A stretch of 64,000 nt of DNA from Ignavibacteriales bacterium (GTDB taxonomy: Bacteria > Bacteroidota > Ignavibacteria > Tepidaquicellales > Tepidaquicellaceae). The translations under genes were made by a program, and so were the position numbers. The notes beneath the pieces are model-generated. The model did not search any database and was not told the origin of the DNA. It saw only the letters and a program-made list of their open reading frames with translations. Below are positions 25,926-34,591 of the stretch, one piece after another; position 1 is the first letter of the stretch, and each line of letters opens with the position of its first letter. Where the stretch lies: positions 907,501 to 971,500 of the forward strand of contig JACKAC010000001.1 of NCBI GenBank assembly GCA_020635255.1. Direction: 5' to 3'.

Positions 25926-27668
25926 TTATTTCATCAATCCAGTTCCGAATTTATACTCATCTGATATGGAAACAGGAAGTTTTCCGTTGAATTTGATCTC
26001 GCCGAATATCGCTCTGATCGTGGCGGATATGGATGATTCACCATCACCGTAAGCGCAGATATACGCGGGGGTTTCAAGAAATCCCTGTATGAGGTATGGA
26101 TTTCCAAATGAAATGACGATAACCTTTTTGCCGGTTGCAATGAGGCTTTTTATAAGATCGAGCTGTGACTGCGGAAGACCGACAGTGCCGGTCTTTATTT
26201 TTACTTTTGCATAAATGGGTACTACTATTACGTCGGCATTTTCTACCGATGCTAATATCTCATTTGAATTTGTTACGTCACCATTGACGGAGGTGTAAGA
26301 GTAGTTATTAAATTTACTTTTAGCAACTTTCTCGAATTCATCTTTAAAGAAACCGGTGTTTGCGGTTTCGAGACCGTTATTGATTGAGACGACGGCGCAA
26401 TTTTTCCCGGACATATCACTAAGGGGCAGGGCATCCATATCGTCTTTTACGAGTGTGATGGAAGCTTCCGCAATTATTTTAGAAAGGTCCTGTGCTTCCT
26501 TTGAATTAATTGTGTTCACTGCTTTCTCGACATCTACGATATTGTTTTCGAATAGTCCGAGCCAAAGTTTTGCTTTGAGGATCTTCCTCACGGATTCATT
26601 TATTCTTTCTTCTGTTACTGTTCCGTCATTAACTGCTTTTTCGATAGCGTCGATGGTTTCTTTTTCGCCCTGTGGCATAAGAATAAGGTCGATACCGGCT
26701 TCAACACACATCACAGCAACCTGTTGCGTAGTAAAATGCTTTTTGATCCCTTCCATATTAAGCGCGTCGGTCACGATAAGACCTTTATAGCCCATGTAAT
26801 CTATCAAAAGGTCTTTAACGAGCTTTTGAGAAAGTGAAGCGGGCACGAAAGGCTCATGCTCGACAGCCGGAAACGCAAGGTGCGCAATCATAATTGACAT
26901 AACATTATTCCTGATGGCAGAGAAATAAGGAACGAGTTCGACAGAATCAAGCCTGTCCATGCCGAAATTCAGCACAGGAAGGTCATTATGCGAGTCGATG
27001 TCGGTATCACCATGTCCGGGGAAGTGTTTCGCGGTGGCAATAACTCCACCGTCCTGTAGACCTTTTATCATGGCATCTGCTAATTCTGAAACAAGGTACG
27101 GATCCTCACCGAAAGACCTAACATTAATAATGGGATTGTTGGCGTTGTTATTTACATCTACGACCGGAGCGTAATTTTGATGAATACCCAGAGCCCGGCA
27201 TTCCATTGCGATAATCCTTCCCATGTGATAGGCAAGGTTAGGGTCGCGAGTAGCGCCGATGCCCATATTATTAGGGAAGAGGCTTCCGTCATCGAGACGC
27301 ATCTTGGTACCGCGCTCGAAGTCGGCTGATATTAAAAGTGGAATGTTAGATTGTGTTTGAAGGTCGTTTATCAGTTCCGCTTCATCCCTGGATGTGCCCT
27401 GGAAGAAGATGAAACCGCCTACTTTTTCTTCGTTGACAGCTTTTTGCAAGCGCTTGTATTCATCACCGGATTTGTCTAATTGGAATCCTTTAGAAGAGGA
27501 AACGAGCATTTGCCCGATCTTTTCGCGCAGTGTCATAGAGGAGAGTTTTTCCTCAATGAAGGCGGATGTGTCGGATGCAGTTGTGACTTTATCGAGTGAT
27601 CTTTCCGGACCTGTGTAAAGAAATCCCGATAGCATTAATACTACCGGGATTATTAAAAATCTTTTCAA
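25926..27668 (-). CDS. Glycoside hydrolase family 3, beta-N-acetylhexosaminidase-like
   Basis: A 580-residue exported GH3 enzyme. The N-terminal hydrophobic segment and charged head suggest a signal peptide or anchor. The (beta/alpha)8 domain includes KIGQMLV, GGFIFFQG, IPLLISADFERG, RSFGEDPYLV, the KHFPGHGDTDIDSH motif (214-227, the Asp-His dyad of NagZ-type enzymes) and the nucleophile Asp301 in VTDALNMEGI. A C-terminal Rossmann-like GH3 domain follows from about residue 400 (CAVVSINNG ... VIVVPIYAKV ... VIVISFGNPYLI). Family role: removal of N-acetylglucosamine from muropeptides or chitin-like oligosaccharides. Full-length and intact. Confidence 0.9.
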   Translation of the reverse strand: MKRFLIIPVVLMLSGFLYTGPERSLDKVTTASDTSAFIEEKLSSMTLREKIGQMLVSSSKGFQLDKSGDEYKRLQKAVNEEKVGGFIFFQGTSRDEAELINDLQTQSNIPLLISADFERGTKMRLDDGSLFPNNMGIGATRDPNLAYHMGRIIAMECRALGIHQNYAPVVDVNNNANNPIINVRSFGEDPYLVSELADAMIKGLQDGGVIATAKHFPGHGDTDIDSHNDLPVLNFGMDRLDSVELVPYFSAIRNNVMSIMIAHLAFPAVEHEPFVPASLSQKLVKDLLIDYMGYKGLIVTDALNMEGIKKHFTTQQVAVMCVEAGIDLILMPQGEKETIDAIEKAVNDGTVTEERINESVRKILKAKLWLGLFENNIVDVEKAVNTINSKEAQDLSKIIAEASITLVKDDMDALPLSDMSGKNCAVVSINNGLETANTGFFKDEFEKVAKSKFNNYSYTSVNGDVTNSNEILASVENADVIVVPIYAKVKIKTGTVGLPQSQLDLIKSLIATGKKVIVISFGNPYLIQGFLETPAYICAYGDGESSISATIRAIFGEIKFNGKLPVSISDEYKFGTGLMK

Positions 27669-27695
27669 TTAAAAACCTCTAGCTTTCTATGTTCT

Positions 27696-28484
27696 TTATT
27701 TTTCTCTGTTGTTTTTGGCAGTCATCGATTCAAAGAACCTCATAATCTCCATTGGCAATGGTACTATCATTGTCGAATTCTTCTCAGCGGCTATCTCAGT
27801 CATAACCTGTAAGTACCTTAACTGTAATGCGCTCTCATTCGATGCGAGTATCTTTGCAGCTTCAGCAAGCTTTTGCGCTGACATGTATTCACCTTCGGAA
27901 TTGATGATCTTAGCTCTTTTGTCTCTTTCGGCTTCTGCCTGTCTGGACATTGCTCTTATCATTTCACCCGGCAGGTCAACGTTCTTGAGTTCAACGTTAA
28001 GTACCTGGATACCCCATGGTTCGGTTTCCTTATCTATAAGTTCTTTCAGTTTGCTATTAATGAGCTCTCTGTGAGCAAGAAGATCGTCGAGATCACTCTG
28101 ACCTGTAACGGTACGCAAAGTTGTCTGTGAAATAAGAGAGGTAGCGTACATATAATCCTCAACCTGTATAACGGCGAGATTAGGATCTTTAACTCTGAAG
28201 TAAACAACCGCGTTCACTTTTACGGAAACGTTGTCTTTTGTGATAATATCCTGCGCGGGAACATCGAGAGCGATCGTTCTCAGGCTGAGCTTAACCATTT
28301 TATCCATAATGGGGACAAGTATTATCAATCCGGGACCTTTTACAGCGACATATTTACCCAGACGGAATATAACACCCCGTTCATATTCATTGAGTATTCT
28401 GAAGGACCTTACCAGTATTATGAATATTATGAAGGCAAATATTCCTCCAAATACAAACAGTACGGAAATTAATGCTTCACCCAT
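27696..28484 (-). CDS. Slipin/stomatin-like SPFH protein
   Basis: A 262-residue inner-membrane protein with one N-terminal membrane segment (residues ~4-26) followed by the SPFH domain: [47 protein letters not shown], and LR...GQ..LDDLL..R..IN..L...ID....WGI.V..VE.K.VDLP. An alanine- and charge-rich coiled coil ([12 protein letters not shown] ... [11 protein letters not shown]) precedes a short C-terminus. SPFH proteins form membrane scaffolds and often pair with NfeD, but no NfeD gene is present here. It is separated from the DUF389 gene by 93 bp. Confidence 0.92.
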   Translation of the reverse strand: MGEALISVLFVFGGIFAFIIFIILVRSFRILNEYERGVIFRLGKYVAVKGPGLIILVPIMDKMVKLSLRTIALDVPAQDIITKDNVSVKVNAVVYFRVKDPNLAVIQVEDYMYATSLISQTTLRTVTGQSDLDDLLAHRELINSKLKELIDKETEPWGIQVLNVELKNVDLPGEMIRAMSRQAEAERDKRAKIINSEGEYMSAQKLAEAAKILASNESALQLRYLQVMTEIAAEKNSTMIVPLPMEIMRFFESMTAKNNREK

Positions 28485-28577
28485 TGTAAACCTCCCGGAT
28501 ATTACTTTAGATATCCTTTATTGTTTAATATAATCTAATATAACGTTTATAAATATTATTCTTGAGTCAAATTGAGT

Positions 28578-30014
28578 TTATTTTGCATATTTGACTATCT
28601 GCAAAGTGTCGATCGCGAGTTCCTGTTTGATAAATTCATAAATTTTTGCTTCCTGTTCTTTCTGTTCCGAATTATTAATAGATTCACTCCACTCCATAAG
28701 AAGAGTGGGCATTCTTAAAATAATAGTTGTGTCGGGGCGTATCTCTTTTTGATCTATGTATGAAAATCCTAGTTTCCTTATCTCCGGGTTAAAGGTTCGT
28801 ATGTCCGCAAGCAAACCCGTTATTTTTGATGAGTCCAGCGTTCTGGACTTGAGCATACTATTCAGCCGCTCGATCTCGACATCCCTCTCATCTATCTGAT
28901 TTTCCTGCTCGATAGTATTCATAATCTCCTGTGTAATATCGCTCTTCAGGTCAGACGAAGATCCCATCTCCCTAATATCGAGGTTGTATCCATCAAGTCC
29001 ATAATAGGGAAGTATCCCCTGTAAACTGTCTTTTCTTTCGGGGGGAAGTTTATCTCCAACGAGATATATTTTTATTTCTTTTAGCGTGTCACCTTTTTGC
29101 TGAATGCGCCAATTAATCACCTGGCTGTTCTCTTTATTCAGGTTTTGATTAAGGAAGGAATTTACCTGGTTCTTTACCTTTGCCTCCACAATAATGCCAT
29201 AGAAGATATATATGCTCGGTATAATAATTATTATTAGGAATGCATAATATACGATACGTCTTTTCTTTTCCTTTTCCGGGTTAATATGCTCGTGCAGTGG
29301 AAACCTTAATACTTTCACCACACCGTACGCGGCGGCGCTTATAAAGACTGAGTTTATAAGAAGAAGGTAAAATGCTCCAAAAAATACCTCCCACATTCCT
29401 TTTGCAATACCAAAACCGGCAACACAGAGCGGGGGAATAAGGGCGGTTGCAATAGCAACACCAGGAATGGCGGATGAAACTTTCTTACGTGTGTTTGCAA
29501 TTATACCGGCGATACCGCCGAATAGCGCTACACCAACATCCAGCAGGGTAGGTTTGACCCTGGCAAGAATTTCCGCAGTGGGTAAACCAAGCGGTGTCAG
29601 CCAGAAATATATAGTTGCCGTCAATAAACCAAGCAATACTGTAATAGCGAATTCTCTTATTGAAAGAAGAGCGCCTTTTTCGTCGTTTATTCCCGCAGAT
29701 ACGCCGATGCCGAGAATGGAAAACATTAACGGGGAGATAAGCATAGCACCGATGATAACAGCGGACGAATTCAGGTCGAGACCGATACAGGCAAGTAATG
29801 TAGAGCAGATCAGAAACCAGAAATTAGATCCACGTAGGTAGATAGAACCGCGCAAGTCCTCAATACAGGTAACATAGTCGGTTCCTTCTTTTATATTTAC
29901 AAACTGCTTTAGGGTAAGAAGAAACTTCTTGAAACCGCCGTAAACGGAATCCATTGAATGCTGTGCGCTTTTCTCAGTAGAGCTTTCCGATATTGAAGGT
30001 TTTTTGCGGGTCAA
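28578..30014 (-). CDS. DUF389 family membrane protein
   Basis: A 478-residue inner-membrane protein. Residues ~60-250 contain six to seven hydrophobic segments with family motifs: LRGSIYLRGSNFWFLI.S...A.IGL..NS.AVIIGAMLISPLM.PI-like, GLLTA..YF, LDVGVALFGGIAGI and IPGVAIATALIPPLCV.GFG. A charged linker and one more membrane segment (IIIIIPSIYIFYGIIV) follow, then a hydrophilic region (~280-478) predicted outside the membrane with mixed alpha/beta content. The DUF389 family has no settled role; it is often described as a putative transporter. It ends 14 bp before the Dus gene region on the same strand. Confidence 0.88.
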   Translation of the reverse strand: MTRKKPSISESSTEKSAQHSMDSVYGGFKKFLLTLKQFVNIKEGTDYVTCIEDLRGSIYLRGSNFWFLICSTLLACIGLDLNSSAVIIGAMLISPLMFSILGIGVSAGINDEKGALLSIREFAITVLLGLLTATIYFWLTPLGLPTAEILARVKPTLLDVGVALFGGIAGIIANTRKKVSSAIPGVAIATALIPPLCVAGFGIAKGMWEVFFGAFYLLLINSVFISAAAYGVVKVLRFPLHEHINPEKEKKRRIVYYAFLIIIIIPSIYIFYGIIVEAKVKNQVNSFLNQNLNKENSQVINWRIQQKGDTLKEIKIYLVGDKLPPERKDSLQGILPYYGLDGYNLDIREMGSSSDLKSDITQEIMNTIEQENQIDERDVEIERLNSMLKSRTLDSSKITGLLADIRTFNPEIRKLGFSYIDQKEIRPDTTIILRMPTLLMEWSESINNSEQKEQEAKIYEFIKQELAIDTLQIVKYAK

Positions 30015-30028
30015 GTAGATATATTATT

Positions 30029-31030
30029 TTATACAATAGCCGGTGTGTATGCACCGATGACCTGTTCGTAATTTTCGCGGAACCAAAGCAGTTTATCTTC
30101 GAGAGGAGGAAGCTGCTCGTATTTCATCAGATCAATTCTAAAACCGTTAATATTCCTGAGATTTCTAAAGTATCCTGTGTAATATTTTCTAAATTCTTTT
30201 ACGCCTAGCCGTTCGCCTTTTAGCTCAACGCATAATCTGAGCTGTAAAAGGCATGTGTCCACACGCTCTTCGATCGTTGGATCGAGTTCATGTTCACCAG
30301 TTTTTAAGTAGTGTTTTACCTGGCGGAAGATGAAGGGGTTTAGCATTGCGGCCTGTCCTATCATGACCGCGTCCGGCTGATATGTGTCAAAGACAAACTT
30401 TACGTCTTCGGGAGATTTTATTCCTCCGTTGAGTATTATTGGTATCTCAACTCCGGCGTCTTTAATTCTTCTTACCCACGTCCAGTCGGGTTCTCCCTTA
30501 TTGCCCTGTCCTCTAAGCCGGCAGTGTACTCCGAGAGCCTGTATGCCTATTTCTTCCATAATCTTTGCGACATCGACGATGACAATATTATCTTTATCCC
30601 AGCCGAGGCGTGTTTTTAAAGTTACAGGGAGGTTAACGTTTTTTAAGACGGATTCAGCTATTATTCTCATGCGGGGAAGGTCTTTTAAAAGACCAGCGCC
30701 CGCACCTCTCAAAGCAACGTTCTTTACCCAGCATCCGCAGTTAATATCTATGAAATCGGGATTGGCTGATTCGGATATTTTAGCGGCTTCAATCATGGAA
30801 TCCTCCACCCCGCCGAATATCTGAATGGCTATTGGTCTCTCTTCCTCGTAGAAGAAGAGCTTTTCCTTCGATCTTTTCCCGTCACGAATCAAGCCCTCGC
30901 TGGAGATAAACTCAGTATAGACGATATCCGCGCCCTTCCTTTTGCAAACGAGCCGGAACGGGGGTTCGGACACGTCTTCCATTGGAGCCAGGAGTATCTT
31001 ATCCTTAAATATTTTCTGAAAATCGTTCAA
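30029..31030 (-). CDS. dus: tRNA-dihydrouridine synthase
   Basis: Dus reduces uridines in tRNA to dihydrouridine with FMN and NADPH. The 333-residue length fits. The protein starts LLAPMEDVSEPPFRLVC (FMN-binding), continues IQIFGG, and has the catalytic-cysteine loop D-I-N-C-G-C100-W-V-K-N-V followed by RGAGAGLLKD. The proline that normally follows the catalytic Cys is Trp here. TLKTRLGWD, VHCRLR.QG, IILNGGI and DAVMIGQAA.LNPFIF complete the barrel. The C-terminal helical domain (REFRKYYTGYFRNLRNINGFR) is present. The TTG start at 31030 directly follows the TAA of a 35-codon gene, suggesting coupling. Which Dus subtype it is cannot be decided. Confidence 0.93.
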   Translation of the reverse strand: MNDFQKIFKDKILLAPMEDVSEPPFRLVCKRKGADIVYTEFISSEGLIRDGKRSKEKLFFYEEERPIAIQIFGGVEDSMIEAAKISESANPDFIDINCGCWVKNVALRGAGAGLLKDLPRMRIIAESVLKNVNLPVTLKTRLGWDKDNIVIVDVAKIMEEIGIQALGVHCRLRGQGNKGEPDWTWVRRIKDAGVEIPIILNGGIKSPEDVKFVFDTYQPDAVMIGQAAMLNPFIFRQVKHYLKTGEHELDPTIEERVDTCLLQLRLCVELKGERLGVKEFRKYYTGYFRNLRNINGFRIDLMKYEQLPPLEDKLLWFRENYEQVIGAYTPAIV

Positions 31031-31138
31031 TTAATCAGCCTTGTTTTTCCTTTTATATGAAAGGTACATCCAGAATATCAGTACAAAGCCACCGGATATT
31101 CCCATTACAATGAAAAGATACGGAGTTATATCGAGCAT
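31031..31138 (-). CDS. 35-residue single-span membrane peptide upstream of dus
   Basis: A short frame of 36 codons begins with ATG at 31138 and ends with TAA immediately before the TTG start of dus. The peptide has a short acidic N-terminus (MLDITPY), one hydrophobic membrane helix of about 20 residues with a GISGG centre, and a basic tail (SYKRKNKAD), so it should insert with the tail in the cytoplasm. It may also serve as a translational leader for dus. It is too short for family assignment; gene status is inferred from the tight coupling and textbook single-span layout. Confidence 0.6.
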   Translation of the reverse strand: MLDITPYLFIVMGISGGFVLIFWMYLSYKRKNKAD

Positions 31139-31273
31139 TCAAATTCCATTAAAATTAATCAAAATTAGCTAATATTAATGAAATTATAAATTTAAAAAAT
31201 AGTAATGAAACTTTTTCCAATATTTTAGAGAACAATATTGAGAACTTTTTGGTTTAATTAGTGACGTTCTAAA

Positions 31274-31313
31274 GCCTCCTACCGGAGGGCAAACTGGGGC
31301 GAAAACGCCTCAC
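31274..31313 (+). ncRNA. Two adjacent hairpins, candidate structured leader
   Basis: In the 277-bp gap before the gene at 31416, a 5-bp hairpin CCTCC-TACC-GGAGG is followed four bases after a GGCAAAC stretch by a 7-bp hairpin TGGGGCG-AAAA-CGCCTCA with one G-T pair. Neither is followed by a T run, so this is not a plain terminator. The block is GC-rich against an AT-rich surround. It lies about 100 bp upstream of the small gene. It matches no riboswitch class that I can confirm. Confidence 0.3.
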
Positions 31314-31415
31314 TCGAAAATTGTAGTTGTTGTTTTAGGGAGTTTTAAGTTAGGGCATAGATTTTGCAGATTAATTATTAGTAATAGTTAATCATTAAAT
31401 AATAGGGAGTTTATA

Positions 31416-31658
31416 ATGCGTTTACTAAAATTTTCGAGCTTAACAAAGGAAGAAGAACAAATGGTAGCCAATCCAAATATTACAGATAAAAAAGATAAAT
31501 ATATAGTAATTCACTATCACGATAAATGGGCTGTGTTTGATGAGCTGAGAGAGAAGGTACTTGCCGTTCTCGACAGTTCCGAGATGGCAAATGAAACTGC
31601 TCTCATGTTTGCCAGAGTTGAACACAGGAGAGCAGTTCTATTTCAGGATGCGGCGTAG
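31416..31658 (+). CDS. Hypothetical 80-residue protein
   Basis: A small soluble protein, not recognised. The ATG has a TAGGGAG ribosome-site-like sequence about 7 bp upstream. The sequence has an N-terminal charged segment (SLTKEEEQMVANP), then alternating KYIVIHYHDKWAVFDELREKVLAVLDS and an amphipathic helix (MANETALMFARVEHRRAVLFQ), giving a beta-alpha small-domain feel. It stands alone with about 280 bp of upstream sequence that includes a structured block. Confidence 0.65.
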   Translation: MRLLKFSSLTKEEEQMVANPNITDKKDKYIVIHYHDKWAVFDELREKVLAVLDSSEMANETALMFARVEHRRAVLFQDAA

Positions 31659-31684
31659 TACACGCTGAATTACTCAGGCATACA

Positions 31685-33109
31685 TTAAGGGGCGTTAAGT
31701 TTATCCAGCATTTGCTGTGCGTTCTTATTTCCCGGTTGCATTTTTAGCACGGTCTCGTAATTTTTTATTGCCTCTTCTTTATTTCCTCCCACCATATAAG
31801 CTTCACCCAGGCTATCGTAACAATTAGGAATATTAGGGTAAAGTTTGACATTCAGTTTGAACACGGCTATGGCTTCATTTATTAAATCATTTTGCAGTAA
31901 GGCATAACCGACCATGTTTAAAGGCAGGTCATCCCGGATCACGTATCCGTTTTCAGAGAATATCTTCTCATAGTTATTAGTAAAGTCATCGATTCCACGT
32001 GATTTAATCTCATTGTAAACAAATCTCTCCAAAGGAAGCCGGACTGTTTCCGGTTCTTTACCGTTGAGAACGTTTCTTATTTGTGAATAGAGGGCTTCTG
32101 CTGAGGGCTCATCATAATTTGAGAGGACTATCACAGTATAGCGGGGACTGCTTCCGCGCTGTACCAGCATAGAATTCCACCCCGGCGATCCACCAGCCCA
32201 ACCTACACCGAAAGAATTACTTGATCTTATGCTTTTCCACGAACTGTAATTGCTCTTACCTCCCGGACCGAGGTCATATAGGAGGAATTTGTGCTCATCA
32301 TTAAGGAGTTTATTGTCCTCCATTAATGACTGCCCGAATTTAAGCAGGTCATATACATTACTGAACATTCCTCCGGCAGAGGTAGGTGCTACATTAAACT
32401 GTCTAACATCCATGATATTTCCGTCCGGAGCGATCATATATCCGACTGCTTTATTTTCAGCTTTTGCGTCGTTTCTAATAAAGAGAGACCTGTTCATACC
32501 GAGCGGGTCGAGAATTTTTTCTTTTAAAATCTCAGAGTAGGTCTTGCCGTAAATTTCTTCGAGGACTCCGCCTAACACAACATAACCGGAATTAGAATAC
32601 ATTTCTTTTGTGCCGGGGTCGAATAGCAACGGTTCTTTTTTGATCTCTGTGAGTATGTCACCTATAGAGGAATATCTGTCCGGATTTTGAGCTATATCAG
32701 GATTATTAAGGTAATCTCCGAAACCGCCCATCATTATCATTATCTCTTTTATAGTAGCATTCTCAGCTCTTGGGTCGGAGAATCCTGTTATATATTTTCC
32801 AAGCTTGTCGTTCAGGTCAAGCCTGCCATCCTGGATGAGCTGAAGCAGGAGCACCTTTGTAAACGTTTTCTGTATAGAGCCGATATTGAAAATTGTTCCT
32901 ATGTTATTTGGAGTCTTGCTTTCCCTGGAAGAGTAGCCGACGGCTTTCTCGAATACAGGAGTGTCATCTTTAACTACAATAACCGTTCCGGAAAAGATTT
33001 CCATTTTGTAGTACTCATCAACAATTTGATCGAGTTTTTGAGCAATGTCATCCTGCGCAAATGAATAATGCGAAAATAGTAATGCGAATATTATTAGGAA
33101 ATACTTCAT
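31685..33109 (-). CDS. Exported beta-lactamase-fold serine hydrolase with TPR tail
   Basis: A 474-residue protein with a signal peptide (MKYFLIIFALLFSHYSFAQ). The serine hydrolase domain has the class C beta-lactamase/DD-peptidase elements: Ser78-Ile-Gln-Lys81 (SxxK) in FNIGSIQKTFTKVLLLQL, the Tyr171-Ser-Asn173 motif in EMYSNSGYVVLGG, and a late GVGWAGGSPGWNS loop in place of the KTG triad. A C-terminal region (~residues 400-474) contains TPR-like helical repeats, including AIAVFKLNVKLYPNIPNCYDSLGEAY and KEEAIKNYETVLKMQPGN. Such proteins are usually peptidases or esterases rather than antibiotic-resistance enzymes. It is 16 bp downstream of the retropepsin gene and likely co-transcribed. Confidence 0.88.
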   Translation of the reverse strand: MKYFLIIFALLFSHYSFAQDDIAQKLDQIVDEYYKMEIFSGTVIVVKDDTPVFEKAVGYSSRESKTPNNIGTIFNIGSIQKTFTKVLLLQLIQDGRLDLNDKLGKYITGFSDPRAENATIKEIMIMMGGFGDYLNNPDIAQNPDRYSSIGDILTEIKKEPLLFDPGTKEMYSNSGYVVLGGVLEEIYGKTYSEILKEKILDPLGMNRSLFIRNDAKAENKAVGYMIAPDGNIMDVRQFNVAPTSAGGMFSNVYDLLKFGQSLMEDNKLLNDEHKFLLYDLGPGGKSNYSSWKSIRSSNSFGVGWAGGSPGWNSMLVQRGSSPRYTVIVLSNYDEPSAEALYSQIRNVLNGKEPETVRLPLERFVYNEIKSRGIDDFTNNYEKIFSENGYVIRDDLPLNMVGYALLQNDLINEAIAVFKLNVKLYPNIPNCYDSLGEAYMVGGNKEEAIKNYETVLKMQPGNKNAQQMLDKLNAP

Positions 33110-33125
33110 ATTTTAAATAATGGAT

Positions 33126-34514
33126 TTAGTTTAACACAAAAATGTTGTTTTTAAAATCTACGCCCAGGTAAGAGAACTGACTCATAATATCCATACCCAA
33201 TATCATGACGTCCTTTTCAAGCCCCAGTGCTTTGAGAGCCTGCGGGTCTGACATGACGAGGGTTTTTTGCGGGAGTTGTATCGGACCGATCTCCATTCCC
33301 CCCGCCGATAGCGCAACGATCTCCGATTTAAATGGAGTATTATCCATTCCGCGCAGTTCTTTGTATTCGCCTGTGGACCAGTAGGGAACAGAGAGCTTAT
33401 CAAGTGTAGCCTCAGGGATAATGGAATAGCGTGCTCCCGTATCGACGATGTAGGATATAGGTGATTTATTTATAGTCCCGTCCAGTACAATGAATCCGCC
33501 GACCGAATTTACCGGTACGTATGATCCATCCGTTTTTTTGATATAACTGCCGAAAGTCATAACGGAGTTTTCAAAACTGATTGAGGATGATTTCCTCAAA
33601 ATGTCCATCCCGATCACCCCGATAATATTTCCTTCTTCGACAAGTGTCGGGGGAAATTCTTTTACAACGCGAGGCGTAGCATCTTTAACTATAACATCAC
33701 CAAACTTGATCGTGATCGGCTCTGTTTTGCCGAGCAGGAGGTCAGTGCTAACAGTGTCATTTGCGCCCTGCATGACTACTTCGACTTTTTTCTCACCGTC
33801 CTTAGAGTATTGAGTCGCGACGGGCATTTCGAGATGCGTTCCTTTCGGAACATAATCAACCAGCATCACAGAGCCCGTTGCTCCAAAATCTACGATGAAA
33901 TTTCCTTTCTTTCCGTCGGAAAATTCTCCCTCTATCAAGAACCATCCGTATTTATGTTTAAAGAAGGGAACCGAGCCTTTGAGGCTTTCACCCACAGCGG
34001 AAGTTCGCGTATCATAAGAAAAGAGATACTCTCCGTCCTTTGGCTTGATCTGATCTCCGAACATGTTCATAACCGGTCCGCTATCTTCTTCTATTGTGTC
34101 ATAATTTTTTATCATGTAGGCCTTTTTAAAACCATTTCCGCCGACGATATTTACTCTTATCTCATATGTTTTGAGGTTCTCATACTTTATGTCCGGTAAT
34201 GCAAACTCCTGTCCGTCAGGGGAGACCGCTTTAAATTTTATAATGCCATCCCTGTAGGAAAGAACTAGTTTATCTTCTTTATTCTTTAGCTCGATATATT
34301 CTCCGGCTCTACCCTGACTTATTGGAAGAACTGCCGTAATAATATCGCTTCCCGAAAAGACAATTGTACCGTTATTTTCTATTGGTACTTTTTCAAATTC
34401 AACCCCGTTGGGGGTTTCTTTGATAACGATCACAACCGCGTCATCTTGCGCGGTCGCATAGATACTGCCCGATGTAAGCAATAAAAGGGCAATAATGAAA
34501 AATTTCTTAATCAT
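33126..34514 (-). CDS. Exported protein with two retropepsin-like domains
   Basis: A 462-residue protein with a signal peptide (hydrophobic residues 5-20). Two aspartic-protease-like units are visible. The first has NFIVDFGATGSVML with Asp209-Phe-Gly211 and ends with VIGMDILRKSSSISFE; the second has SYIVDTGARYSIIPE with Asp358-Thr-Gly360 and ends with ILGMDIMSQFSYLGVDF. Family knowledge: retropepsin-like proteases use one D-T/S-G per unit and dimerise, so an internal duplication could give an intramolecular pair. Replacement of Thr by Phe in the first unit may weaken or abolish catalysis. The N-terminal ~180 residues are a separate beta-rich region. Probably in an operon with the downstream serine hydrolase. 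Confidence 0.78.
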   Translation of the reverse strand: MIKKFFIIALLLLTSGSIYATAQDDAVVIVIKETPNGVEFEKVPIENNGTIVFSGSDIITAVLPISQGRAGEYIELKNKEDKLVLSYRDGIIKFKAVSPDGQEFALPDIKYENLKTYEIRVNIVGGNGFKKAYMIKNYDTIEEDSGPVMNMFGDQIKPKDGEYLFSYDTRTSAVGESLKGSVPFFKHKYGWFLIEGEFSDGKKGNFIVDFGATGSVMLVDYVPKGTHLEMPVATQYSKDGEKKVEVVMQGANDTVSTDLLLGKTEPITIKFGDVIVKDATPRVVKEFPPTLVEEGNIIGVIGMDILRKSSSISFENSVMTFGSYIKKTDGSYVPVNSVGGFIVLDGTINKSPISYIVDTGARYSIIPEATLDKLSVPYWSTGEYKELRGMDNTPFKSEIVALSAGGMEIGPIQLPQKTLVMSDPQALKALGLEKDVMILGMDIMSQFSYLGVDFKNNIFVLN

Positions 34515-34544
34515 TTTAATGTTACCTTTGTTGTTAATTACATG

Positions 34545-34579
34545 AAAAAAGGGCAGCCCGGCTATACCAGTGACTGCCC
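34545..34579 (-). terminator. Intrinsic terminator after the sigma/anti-sigma operon
   Basis: On the minus strand, GGGCAG/CTGCCC arms with an inner CTGG/CCGG pairing are followed by TTTTTT. It lies 13 bp after the stop at 34592 and separates the sigma operon from the retropepsin gene. Confidence 0.75.
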
Positions 34580-34591
34580 CTATAGGAAAGA

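Noticed and set aside
31261..31320. Cyclic di-GMP (GEMM) riboswitch
   Set aside because: GGGCAAAC and AAGCCTCC fragments resemble parts of the motif, but their order and the paired elements do not match the class, so it is kept only as an unassigned structured block.
31685..33109. Antibiotic-resistance beta-lactamase
   Set aside because: SxxK and YSN are shared by many peptidases and esterases; the TPR tail and lack of a clear KTG motif argue against a dedicated resistance enzyme.
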